This document shows, in pieces, positions 16,206 through 22,608 of a stretch of 22,608 nt of DNA. How positions within the stretch are numbered: position 1 is the stretch's first letter; every line of letters starts with the position of its first letter. Location: positions 1 to 22,608 of the forward strand of contig JAEEQI010000015.1 of assembly GCA_016285215.1 (NCBI GenBank), in the 5' to 3' direction. A program made the position numbers and the translations under genes. The DNA is from Bacteroidales bacterium. Its GTDB lineage: Bacteria > Bacteroidota > Bacteroidia > Bacteroidales > UBA932. Under the pieces are notes generated by a model. It was not told where the DNA came from. It worked only from the letters and a program-made list of their open reading frames with translations, and ran no database searches.

Positions 16206-17222
16206 ATGATGCAACCATCCTTTTTCAATTACGCACAGGCAATCTACAATAAGCGCTATGATGCCGAGGAGATTGCTTACCACACCTGGTATAACGGCAC
16301 TAAGATGCTGGGGATGTTCCAGGTCTTCTGTCAAGAGACTCTCCATCGAGCCGGCGTCACCCCGGGAGAGATTGATGAGTCTCTCCTCTTCAGCTACCGC
16401 CGGTTCTGTCTGGAAGAAAAAGGCAACAGCTTAGTTACTGTAAACCGGAAACTCGCCCCCATCTGCCAAGTCCTCAAAGTGGCGCAGGCCGAAGGGCTTT
16501 ATTCCCCTTTGTCGGCAGAATCCCTCAAATCTGCTTTCTGTCAACGGACTCCCCGCCGTTATGGCCCAGAGGCCAGTCGTTTTCAGAAAGAGGGGGGTGA
16601 AGCAGTACGGTATCTGTCCGACGCCCAACTCAAGAGTTTAGTATCCTATTATAATTCTTTGAAAGACTCTTATGTCCGCGATTCGCTGGATTTATTCTTT
16701 TTCTCTTTTCACGCCTGCGGACTCCGAGTGTCAGATATCGTAACACTGGAGTGGTCTCACATACTGTTGGATCATTGCCGGCTCAGAAAGGTGATGGTCA
16801 AATCAAAAAAGCGGCTAGAGATTCCCCTGTCCGAGGCGGCAATCCAGATTCTTCGCCGATGGAAAGAGCGGCAGCCGGAGGGTCGCTTTGTCTTCGGCCT
16901 TCTGCCAGATGATATGAATTTGGAGGCGGATGCGGAGATGGCACGCGCCATCGATAATGTCAACCGGACAGTGGGCCGAAGGTTAAATGCCGTCGGGCGC
17001 CATCTGGGGCTTCCTTTCCCGCTGGGAATGCACGTGGCGAGGCACAGTTTTGCCGTCAAGGCTCTCAATTCGGCCCGGGTAGACGTTCATTTGATCAGTC
17101 ACTTATTAGGACATTCTTCTGTACTGGTAACGGAGAAAGTTTATGCTAAGTTATTGTTACCCACGCTTTCAAAAGAATTAAATGAAAAGCTTTCTTTTTT
17201 AGAATATGGGATAGAAAAATGA
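16206..17222 (+). CDS. Tyrosine recombinase (phage-integrase family), likely DNA invertase of the susC switch
   Basis: 338 residues. N-terminal SAM-like core-binding domain about 5-110; catalytic domain about 135-330 with the full active-site set: Arg174 (CGLRVSD), Lys in VKSKKRLEIPL (199-202), His276 and Arg279 (MHVARHSF), His303 (LLGHSS) and nucleophile Tyr313 (EKVYAKL). Length and layout are those of Bacteroidetes chromosomal invertases/integrases of Tsr or Xer-like type. It joins, cuts and inverts DNA at short sites without cofactors. It lies exactly between two inverted copies of the susC 5' region, with candidate core sites 15392-15413 and 17316-17337 flanking its operon, so those are the obvious substrates. 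No terminator follows, so its transcript should run on into the right susC. It could alternatively be a relic integrase of a mobile element, but no element ends were seen. Confidence 0.92.
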   Translation: MMQPSFFNYAQAIYNKRYDAEEIAYHTWYNGTKMLGMFQVFCQETLHRAGVTPGEIDESLLFSYRRFCLEEKGNSLVTVNRKLAPICQVLKVAQAEGLYSPLSAESLKSAFCQRTPRRYGPEASRFQKEGGEAVRYLSDAQLKSLVSYYNSLKDSYVRDSLDLFFFSFHACGLRVSDIVTLEWSHILLDHCRLRKVMVKSKKRLEIPLSEAAIQILRRWKERQPEGRFVFGLLPDDMNLEADAEMARAIDNVNRTVGRRLNAVGRHLGLPFPLGMHVARHSFAVKALNSARVDVHLISHLLGHSSVLVTEKVYAKLLLPTLSKELNEKLSFLEYGIEK

Positions 17223-17240
17223 TAAAAAGAAGAAAAATTG

Positions 17241-17270
17241 TTGCCGTTTCAAAATAAATACCTATATTTG
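17241..17270 (+). promoter_or_regulatory. Outward promoter driving the right switch susC-susD
   Basis: TTG at 17241-17243, 19-bp spacer, TATATTTG at 17263-17270. Predicted start about 17276, leader about 125 nt. It lies 45 bp inside the candidate core site, in the central segment that is not repeated, so inversion of that segment would carry it to the left susC. Confidence 0.7.
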
Positions 17271-17315
17271 TATTAATAAACCCACGCCGGAAAATCAATA
17301 TTTTTAAAAATAGTA

Positions 17316-17337
17316 TCTTATTTTTTAATAAATAAGA
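17316..17337. other. Candidate tyrosine-recombinase core site, right copy
   Basis: Perfect 8-bp inverted arms TCTTATTT (17316-17323) and AAATAAGA (17330-17337) around a 6-bp spacer TTTAAT. Arm and spacer lengths are those of tyrosine-recombinase core sites. Homology with the left copy begins inside this element, at about 17319. Confidence 0.5.
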
Positions 17338-17748
17338 CATTTTTGCAAAAATACTAAACCCTAACCAAATATTATTATTAACTTAAAACCAAACGCACAT
17401 GAAAAATCTCTTTTTAAGAGTGACCATGACATTGGCTTTTGTGGCAATGGGCTTTACTGCCTTTGCCCAGAGCACTGTCAAAGGTACTGTGAAAGATGCT
17501 GCCGGTGAGGCTATCATTGGAGCAGCTGTGCAGGTAGCTGGAACCCACAATGGCGCCATTACGGACCTTGACGGTTCCTTCACCCTCCCCGGCGTCCATC
17601 AGGGCGACAAGCTGGAGGTTTCCTGCATCGGTTATGCCGGCCAGACCATTACTTGGAATGGCGGCGCCGTGAACGTGGTTCTGGATGAAGACGCAGAAAT
17701 GCTGGAAGGAACCATCGTGACCGCCCTCGGTATCCGCAAGGACGAGAA
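17319..17748. repeat. Inner inverted repeat, right copy (susC leader and 5' coding end)
   Basis: Inverted counterpart of 14981-15410; includes the candidate core site, the leader, and about 350 coding bases of the right susC. Sequence further inward (17223-17318) has no counterpart on the left side. Confidence 0.85.
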
Positions 17749-20740
17749 GCGAGTCGGCTATGCTGTGAGCTCTGTTTCTGCAGAGACTCTGAACGCTACG
17801 GCTTCCCCTTCCCTGGGCTCTGCCCTCTATGGTAAGGCTGCCGGCGTCAGCATCAAGACCGCCCCTGGTGGTGCTACGGGTGCCATCTCCATCAACGTTC
17901 GTGGTATTTCTTCCATTACCGGTACCAGCCAGCCGCTCATCATCGTGGATGGCGTGCCCGTACGTAACGGCGATGCCAACAACTCCGACTACTGGAGCGA
18001 CCAGCGCGTCAACTCCAACGGTTTGACCGACATCAACGTGGAGGATATTGAGAACCTCACCATCCTGAAGGGCGCTTCCGCAACTTCCCTGTACGGTTCC
18101 GAAGGTGCTAACGGTGTTGTCCTCATCACCATGAAACAGGGTAAGAAGAACAGCGGTATCCACGTTGACTTCAACGCCTCCGTCCAGGCCGACCAGGTTG
18201 CTTACATGCCCACCTATCAGACCACTTTCGGCCCTGGTTATCCTTATGCTTTCTGGTATCTGGGTCTGAATGAGGATCCTACCGACCCCAACTATGGTTT
18301 CTTGAAGAACCCGCGCACGGATCGTGATGGCAAACAGACCTATGGCCCTCAGAACACCTATTACTACTTCGGTCCCAAGTACAATGGTCGCGAAGTTTAT
18401 ACTCCTACGGGTTATCGCCCTTACAGCGCCCTCACATCCAACCCTTGGAGCGAGGTTTTCCGCACGGGTATCACCCAGCAGTATAACGTGGCCGTCCAGC
18501 AAGGTGGTGAGCACGGACATTTCCGTTTCTCCTACACCTTCATGGACAACCGTCCCAACCAGTACAATTCCCATCTTGGCAAGCACAACTTCCAGGTTTC
18601 CGGCAGCCAGGACATCACCTCCAACGGTGCTGTTAAGCTGGGCTACTCCGTGAACTATATGCTCCAGAGCGTTAAGAACCGTCCTTATCGTACTTCCCGT
18701 CTGGTTACCAACTATGGCGGTATGTTCGGCTCCTTCGACCCGGTGGGTGTATATCGTGAGCGCACCGTAACCGCAGCCGGTTACCAGAACCGGGTTTATA
18801 CCAGCAATACTCATGAGAATCCGGCCGAAGGCTGGGAGTACAACCCGGCAGTCAGCGCTCTTATCGGCGAGTATTACTGGAACATTCTGGGTAAGGAACA
18901 GCTGGAAAGCAACAACCGTCTCATCGCCAGCGTGACTCCTTCCTGGCAGATTGTCAAGGGTCTCACCCTAAAGGGTAGCATTGCAACTGACTATACCACC
19001 CAGAAGCAGGAGAACAAGGATTACGCAGGAACCAACTCTATTCTTGCCGGTAGCTACCAGGGCGGTTATACGCTCCAGCACCGTCATTACACCACTATCT
19101 ATGGCGACGCCCTCCTGAACTGGGATTACAATATCACGAATGACATCAACGTGAATGCCAACATTGGTTATTCTGCCCGTCGTGAAATGTATACAGCTAC
19201 TTCCAGTTCCACCCGTGGTGGTCTCACTGTGGAGAACTGGTTCAACCTGGCTGCTTCCGCCGAGCGCGGCAACACCGGTATGGGTTATTCTGACTTCTTG
19301 AAACAGGCCGTCTTCGGCACTGTGGCTTTCTCTTATAAAGATTGGGCTTATTTGGAAGGAACACTCCGTAACGAGAAAACGTCTACCCTCCGCAACCAGA
19401 GCTACTGGTATCCTTCCGTGAACGCTTCCATCATCCTGAGCGAACTTATTCCTATGCCTAAGTGGGTAGATTATGGTAAGTTCCGCGTATCCTATGGTGA
19501 GGTGGGTAATGCTCCCGCCATTTACAAGGCCCCTGTTGCTTATAATCAAGCCACCGCTTCCGGTTATGTTTATAACCAGCTTGGCATGAGCATCGGTAAC
19601 GATGGTATTCGTCCCGAGCGTACCAAGGAATGGGAGTTGGGTCTGGAAGGTAAGTTCCTGAACAACCGTGCCGGCTTCGAGCTCTCCTGGTACAACAAGC
19701 GTATTGTAGATCAGATTCTGGAAACCACCGTTCCTGCCTCCTCCGGTGTTACTTCTATGCTTATGAACATTGGTGTTCTGCAGAACCGTGGTCTTGAATT
19801 TGCTGCCTACGGAACCCCTGTAGAGACGCGCGATTGGAGACTGGATATCAGCGGTAATATCGCCTGGAACAAGAATAAGGTGCTTAAGCTTGCTGACGGT
19901 GTTGACCGCCTGCAGCACGCCCGTTGGGACAATGGTGCCGCTTATCTGTATTCCTTCCCCGGCGAGACTATGGGCGACATCTATGCATTCGCTCCCGTAG
20001 AGGATAAGAATGGCAACTATGTCGTAGATGAAGATGGTTTCTATAAGGTAACCGATGAACCCGTCAAGGTGGGTAACGCTATGGCCGACCTTACCGGTGG
20101 TTTTGCCTTTGCCCTTAGCTACAAGCGTTGGACCCTGGATATGAACTTCAACTTCCAGATTGGCGGAACTGTATTCAACATGCCTTATCAGTATATGATG
20201 GGCCTGGGTACCCTGTCCGATTCCATGCCCTATCGTGATGTTGAGCACGGTGGTATAGCTTATTATACCAACGAAAATGGTAAGAATGTTCCCTACTCGG
20301 GTGATATGAGCGCTGTTCAGGTGAAGCTTCCCAACGGCGACATGTCCACCATCCACTATGATGGTCGCATTCTGCCCGGTGTTAAGGAGAATGGTGAAGC
20401 CAATGATAACATCATCAGCCAGGAGCTCTTCCTTGAGGAAACTTATGGTTGGGGTGTCGGTGGTTACCTCTTCTATTCTCACGCCATGTTCGATAACACT
20501 TATCTGAAATGCCGTGAGATTACTCTCACTTATTCCGTTCCGGATTCCCTGCTTCGCAAGTTCAAGTGCAATAATCTGCGTATCTCCGCGTTCGCCCGTA
20601 ACCCGTTCTACATCTACAAGAATCTCCCGATTTTCGATGCCGAGGCTACTGACGGTACTTCCTGGACTTCTCAGGTCTGCATTGGCGGTTCTACCTCCAC
20701 CACCAGAACTTACGGTCTTTCTCTGCGCGTCAACTTCTAA
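17399..20740 (+). CDS. SusC-like TonB-dependent transporter (right switch copy, probably ON)
   Basis: 1113 residues with the same layout as its inverted twin: signal peptide to FAQ (24), carboxypeptidase-regulatory-like domain 25-95, TonB-box-like LEGTIVTALG (102-111), plug about 115-245 containing ILKGASATSLYGSEGANGVVLITM, barrel ending LSLRVNF. The N-terminal ~117 residues are almost identical to the left copy, the central barrel and extracellular loops are clearly diverged (for example around residues 270-330 and 560-600), and the last ~80 residues are close again. It is preceded by a consensus promoter at 17241-17270 and by readthrough from the recombinase operon, so it is the copy expected to be expressed here. 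Codon choice differs from the left twin outside the repeat, indicating an old duplication with a homogenised 5' end. Confidence 0.95.
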   Translation: MKNLFLRVTMTLAFVAMGFTAFAQSTVKGTVKDAAGEAIIGAAVQVAGTHNGAITDLDGSFTLPGVHQGDKLEVSCIGYAGQTITWNGGAVNVVLDEDAEMLEGTIVTALGIRKDEKRVGYAVSSVSAETLNATASPSLGSALYGKAAGVSIKTAPGGATGAISINVRGISSITGTSQPLIIVDGVPVRNGDANNSDYWSDQRVNSNGLTDINVEDIENLTILKGASATSLYGSEGANGVVLITMKQGKKNSGIHVDFNASVQADQVAYMPTYQTTFGPGYPYAFWYLGLNEDPTDPNYGFLKNPRTDRDGKQTYGPQNTYYYFGPKYNGREVYTPTGYRPYSALTSNPWSEVFRTGITQQYNVAVQQGGEHGHFRFSYTFMDNRPNQYNSHLGKHNFQVSGSQDITSNGAVKLGYSVNYMLQSVKNRPYRTSRLVTNYGGMFGSFDPVGVYRERTVTAAGYQNRVYTSNTHENPAEGWEYNPAVSALIGEYYWNILGKEQLESNNRLIASVTPSWQIVKGLTLKGSIATDYTTQKQENKDYAGTNSILAGSYQGGYTLQHRHYTTIYGDALLNWDYNITNDINVNANIGYSARREMYTATSSSTRGGLTVENWFNLAASAERGNTGMGYSDFLKQAVFGTVAFSYKDWAYLEGTLRNEKTSTLRNQSYWYPSVNASIILSELIPMPKWVDYGKFRVSYGEVGNAPAIYKAPVAYNQATASGYVYNQLGMSIGNDGIRPERTKEWELGLEGKFLNNRAGFELSWYNKRIVDQILETTVPASSGVTSMLMNIGVLQNRGLEFAAYGTPVETRDWRLDISGNIAWNKNKVLKLADGVDRLQHARWDNGAAYLYSFPGETMGDIYAFAPVEDKNGNYVVDEDGFYKVTDEPVKVGNAMADLTGGFAFALSYKRWTLDMNFNFQIGGTVFNMPYQYMMGLGTLSDSMPYRDVEHGGIAYYTNENGKNVPYSGDMSAVQVKLPNGDMSTIHYDGRILPGVKENGEANDNIISQELFLEETYGWGVGGYLFYSHAMFDNTYLKCREITLTYSVPDSLLRKFKCNNLRISAFARNPFYIYKNLPIFDAEATDGTSWTSQVCIGGSTSTTRTYGLSLRVNF

Positions 20741-20746
20741 TCTGAC

Positions 20747-22363
20747 ATGACCATGAAAAAGATATATTTCATTTTTATTACCCTCATCGCTCTGACCGCC
20801 CTGTCCTCTTGCAACAAGAAGGATTTCGACGACAAGTATAACGATCCGTCAAAGTCGACGTCAGTAACGCCTGATAAGATGATGACCGGTGCCTTTATGG
20901 CTGGTCGAGACTATACCTTCAACGCATACTGGCGTATGTACACTTGGGACAATTATATGGGCAAACTGGCTCAGACTATTGGCTTCGGTGTGCAGAGCGG
21001 TACTATGTATTTCGTCAATGACGGTTACGCCAGTGACCGTTGGGGAAACTTCTATAAACTGCTTACGCAGTATCGTGTAGCGCAGAAAACATGGGAAGCC
21101 GAGGATGAAAACCTCCAGAAGGTAGACCGCATTTTCGTAGCTCTTACCGAGGTGTTCCTCTATGACCATCTCTCTCAGATCGTTGATATTTGGGGCCCCG
21201 TTCCTTTCACGAAGGCTGGTTTCCTGGGATTGACAAGTGATATGGCCGATGCCTATGCCCCTTATGATTCCGATGTGGATCTGTATAAGATGATGCTTAC
21301 CAAACTGGATGCACTTTATACAGAAATTACCAGCATCAAGGAGAACCAGCCTGAAGTGCTTACTGTTCTCAAGAGACAGGATTTCTTCAATGGCGGTGAC
21401 CTGGACAAGTGGCTGGCTTACACAAACGCCCTTCGTCTCCGTTTGGGTGTCCACGTGGCGGCACAGGGCTCTCTCACCACTGAAGGAAGAGCTGCCGTCG
21501 CATCGGCTGCCACCCGTGTTCTTCCTACTGATTGGGCTAGCTCCATCAAGGTTATTTCCGACTTTGACGGCTTTAACTATTGGGAAAATTTCCGCGATGG
21601 TTATAAGGATATCAACGCTACCGCCAACCAGAAGATGATTGACGCTATGCAGATTACCGGGGAGAACGACCCTCGTCTCCCTGTCATCTACTTCCCTAAC
21701 GCTGCCGGTGGTTACTTTGGCGAGTACATTACCGAAACTACCGAAGAGCAGAACGAGCACAATACTTACAACGAGTATAAGGATCGTTACTATGCCCGTC
21801 TGAACGGTGCTACCTTTACGTACAACAACCTGCTTCAGAGTCCCGTGTTTTCTGCGGCCGAAGCATACTTCCTTCTTGCTGAAGCTTATCAGCAGGGTTA
21901 TGCTACCGGTAATGCAAAGAACGCTTTCATTAAAGGTGTTGTAGCTTCTACCGAGCAGTATTTCAACCAGAATGTAAACTCCGACCAGAGTAAGGGGTCC
22001 AACAGCGAGTACTTTAAGAAGTTCACCGCTGCTGATATTCCTTCGACTGCAGAGGTTGAGGCTTATGCTGCCAAGGTATGGGACAAGTACACGGACAAGA
22101 TGGAAGCAATCATGACGCAGAAGTGGCTTCACTTTGGCATCATGCAGCCTTCGCAGGCATGGACCGACATCCGTCGAACCGGCTATCCCAAGCTCAGCTA
22201 TCCTGAGGATAAGGGTGCCAGCGTAATTGTTTCCAACATCGCTCAGCGTGTGAAGTATCCCAACAGCGAGGTGACCAACAACAAGGCCAATTACGAGGCC
22301 AACACCGCCAACTTCAAGGACGACTACTACACTGTCCTCTTCTGGGCAAAGGAAGTTAAATAA
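20747..22363 (+). CDS. SusD-like surface glycan-binding lipoprotein (right switch pair)
   Basis: 538 residues from MTMKKIYFIFITLIALTALS; lipobox ALSSC with Cys22. The ATG lies 6 nt after the susC stop; MKK two codons later is an alternative start. SusD-family features parallel the left paralogue: MYTWDNYMGKLAQTIGF, NDGYASDRWGNFYKLLTQ, DKWLAYTNALRLRLGVHVA, AEAYFLLAEAYQQGYATGNAKNAF, ending LFWAKEVK. Differences concentrate in intervening stretches, for example around KENQPEVLTVLKRQD and NQNVNSDQSKGSNSEYFKK. It should form the lid of the right SusC. A strong terminator follows 20 nt downstream. Confidence 0.93.
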   Translation: MTMKKIYFIFITLIALTALSSCNKKDFDDKYNDPSKSTSVTPDKMMTGAFMAGRDYTFNAYWRMYTWDNYMGKLAQTIGFGVQSGTMYFVNDGYASDRWGNFYKLLTQYRVAQKTWEAEDENLQKVDRIFVALTEVFLYDHLSQIVDIWGPVPFTKAGFLGLTSDMADAYAPYDSDVDLYKMMLTKLDALYTEITSIKENQPEVLTVLKRQDFFNGGDLDKWLAYTNALRLRLGVHVAAQGSLTTEGRAAVASAATRVLPTDWASSIKVISDFDGFNYWENFRDGYKDINATANQKMIDAMQITGENDPRLPVIYFPNAAGGYFGEYITETTEEQNEHNTYNEYKDRYYARLNGATFTYNNLLQSPVFSAAEAYFLLAEAYQQGYATGNAKNAFIKGVVASTEQYFNQNVNSDQSKGSNSEYFKKFTAADIPSTAEVEAYAAKVWDKYTDKMEAIMTQKWLHFGIMQPSQAWTDIRRTGYPKLSYPEDKGASVIVSNIAQRVKYPNSEVTNNKANYEANTANFKDDYYTVLFWAKEVK

Positions 22364-22383
22364 TTAGCTTTTGTCATCAATTA

Positions 22384-22412
22384 GGGCGACCCTCACCGGG
22401 CCGCCCTTTTTT
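22384..22412 (+). terminator. Rho-independent terminator of the right switch susC-susD
   Basis: Stem of 9 bp with one mismatch (22384-22392 with 22398-22406), TCACC loop, six T (22407-22412). Same 3' half and T tract as the left-side terminator at 10306-10333, different loop. Confidence 0.88.
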
Positions 22413-22420
22413 GTCTCTTC

Positions 22421-22451
22421 TTGCAAATACAAAAATAGTGTTATATATTTG
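22421..22451 (+). promoter_or_regulatory. Promoter of the right edge antitoxin gene
   Basis: TTG at 22421-22423, 20-bp spacer, TATATTTG at 22444-22451; identical to the left edge promoter. ATG at 22469. Confidence 0.7.
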
Positions 22452-22468
22452 CGGAAAATGTTATACAA

Positions 22469-22608
22469 ATGAATCCGGTAGAAAGAAAAAGCCGCATTGT
22501 ACAAACTGCTTTCCGCTTTTCGGAAGATCTCCTGGAAAGGATAAAACGGGAAGCGAAAAGAAGAGGGACTTCCCTCAATGCTTACGTGGCGGATGTCCTG
22601 GACAGGGA
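22469..22608 (+). CDS. Ribbon-helix-helix antitoxin, right edge copy, partial
   Basis: The first ~46 codons (MNPVERKSRIVQTAFRFSED onward) are visible before the window ends. The sequence equals that of the left edge antitoxin except residue 10, Ile here and Asn there, a position just before the DNA-contacting beta strand. By symmetry a PIN toxin gene is expected just past the window. The near-identity contrasts with the diverged susC-susD bodies, implying recent copying or gene conversion of this edge module. Confidence 0.8.
   Translation, partial: MNPVERKSRIVQTAFRFSEDLLERIKREAKRRGTSLNAYVADVLDR

Larger units (their letters stand above)
22398..22608. repeat. Outer inverted repeat, right copy (cut by window end)
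   Basis: Inverted counterpart of 10110-10320: 210 of 211 bases identical by direct reading. It runs to the last base of the window, so its outer limit is unknown. Confidence 0.95.

Noticed and set aside
15329..17398. Ordinary integrative element or insertion sequence containing the recombinase
   Set aside because: No transposase, no attachment-site duplication next to a tRNA, and the flanking repeats are the susC 5' ends themselves, which fits a resident invertible segment better.
1..22608. CRISPR arrays, tRNA or rRNA genes
   Set aside because: No spaced direct repeats or cloverleaf/rRNA-like sequence noticed by eye; a covariance-model scan was not possible.

Overview
The window looks like chromosomal DNA from a Bacteroidales bacterium, probably a gut or rumen lineage. 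It has three SusC/SusD outer-membrane glycan-uptake pairs, promoters of the Bacteroidetes type (TTG or TTTG, 19-20 bp, TAnnTTTG) instead of sigma70 -35/-10 boxes, lipoprotein signals on the SusD proteins, and no Shine-Dalgarno signals. I cannot name a species from the sequence.

Left half (1-9524): a polysaccharide-utilisation neighbourhood. A truncated N-acylglucosamine 2-epimerase-family gene runs leftward. Divergent from it is a ROK-family repressor, followed 4 nt later by a Tat-exported DUF4434-type lipoprotein. A leftward susC-susD pair (7873 to 3123) ends at a strong terminator, and its leader holds a 14-bp terminator-like hairpin. Divergent from that pair is a secreted GH29 alpha-L-fucosidase. 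Fucosylated glycans are therefore a plausible substrate, with SusCD importing, the fucosidase trimming, and the epimerase and ROK protein handling intracellular sugar and regulation. This functional chain is inference.

Right half (9499-22608): a nearly mirror-symmetric locus. At its centre is a rightward operon of antitoxin, PIN-domain toxin and tyrosine recombinase with all six catalytic residues. On each side, facing outward, is a paralogous susC-susD pair, then a terminator, then an RHH-antitoxin gene that on the left is followed by a PIN toxin; the right copy runs off the window. The two susC genes share a long inverted repeat covering their leaders and first ~350 coding bases (about 97% identical by eye). 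The outer edges share a second inverted repeat of 211 bp with one mismatch. Only the right susC has a recognisable promoter, and that promoter lies in the central, non-repeated segment. A candidate recombinase core site (8-bp arms, 6-bp spacer) sits exactly where the inner repeat begins.

My reading is a phase-variable, two-way switch. Inverting the ~1.9 kb centre would move the outward promoter from the right susCD to the left one, so the cell would display one of two nutrient receptors at a time. Recombinase-driven SusC/D variation is known in Bacteroides; the symmetric layout with toxin-antitoxin modules at the centre and both edges is the part that may be new. No tRNA, rRNA or CRISPR was seen, and no stretch longer than 300 bp lacks a gene.
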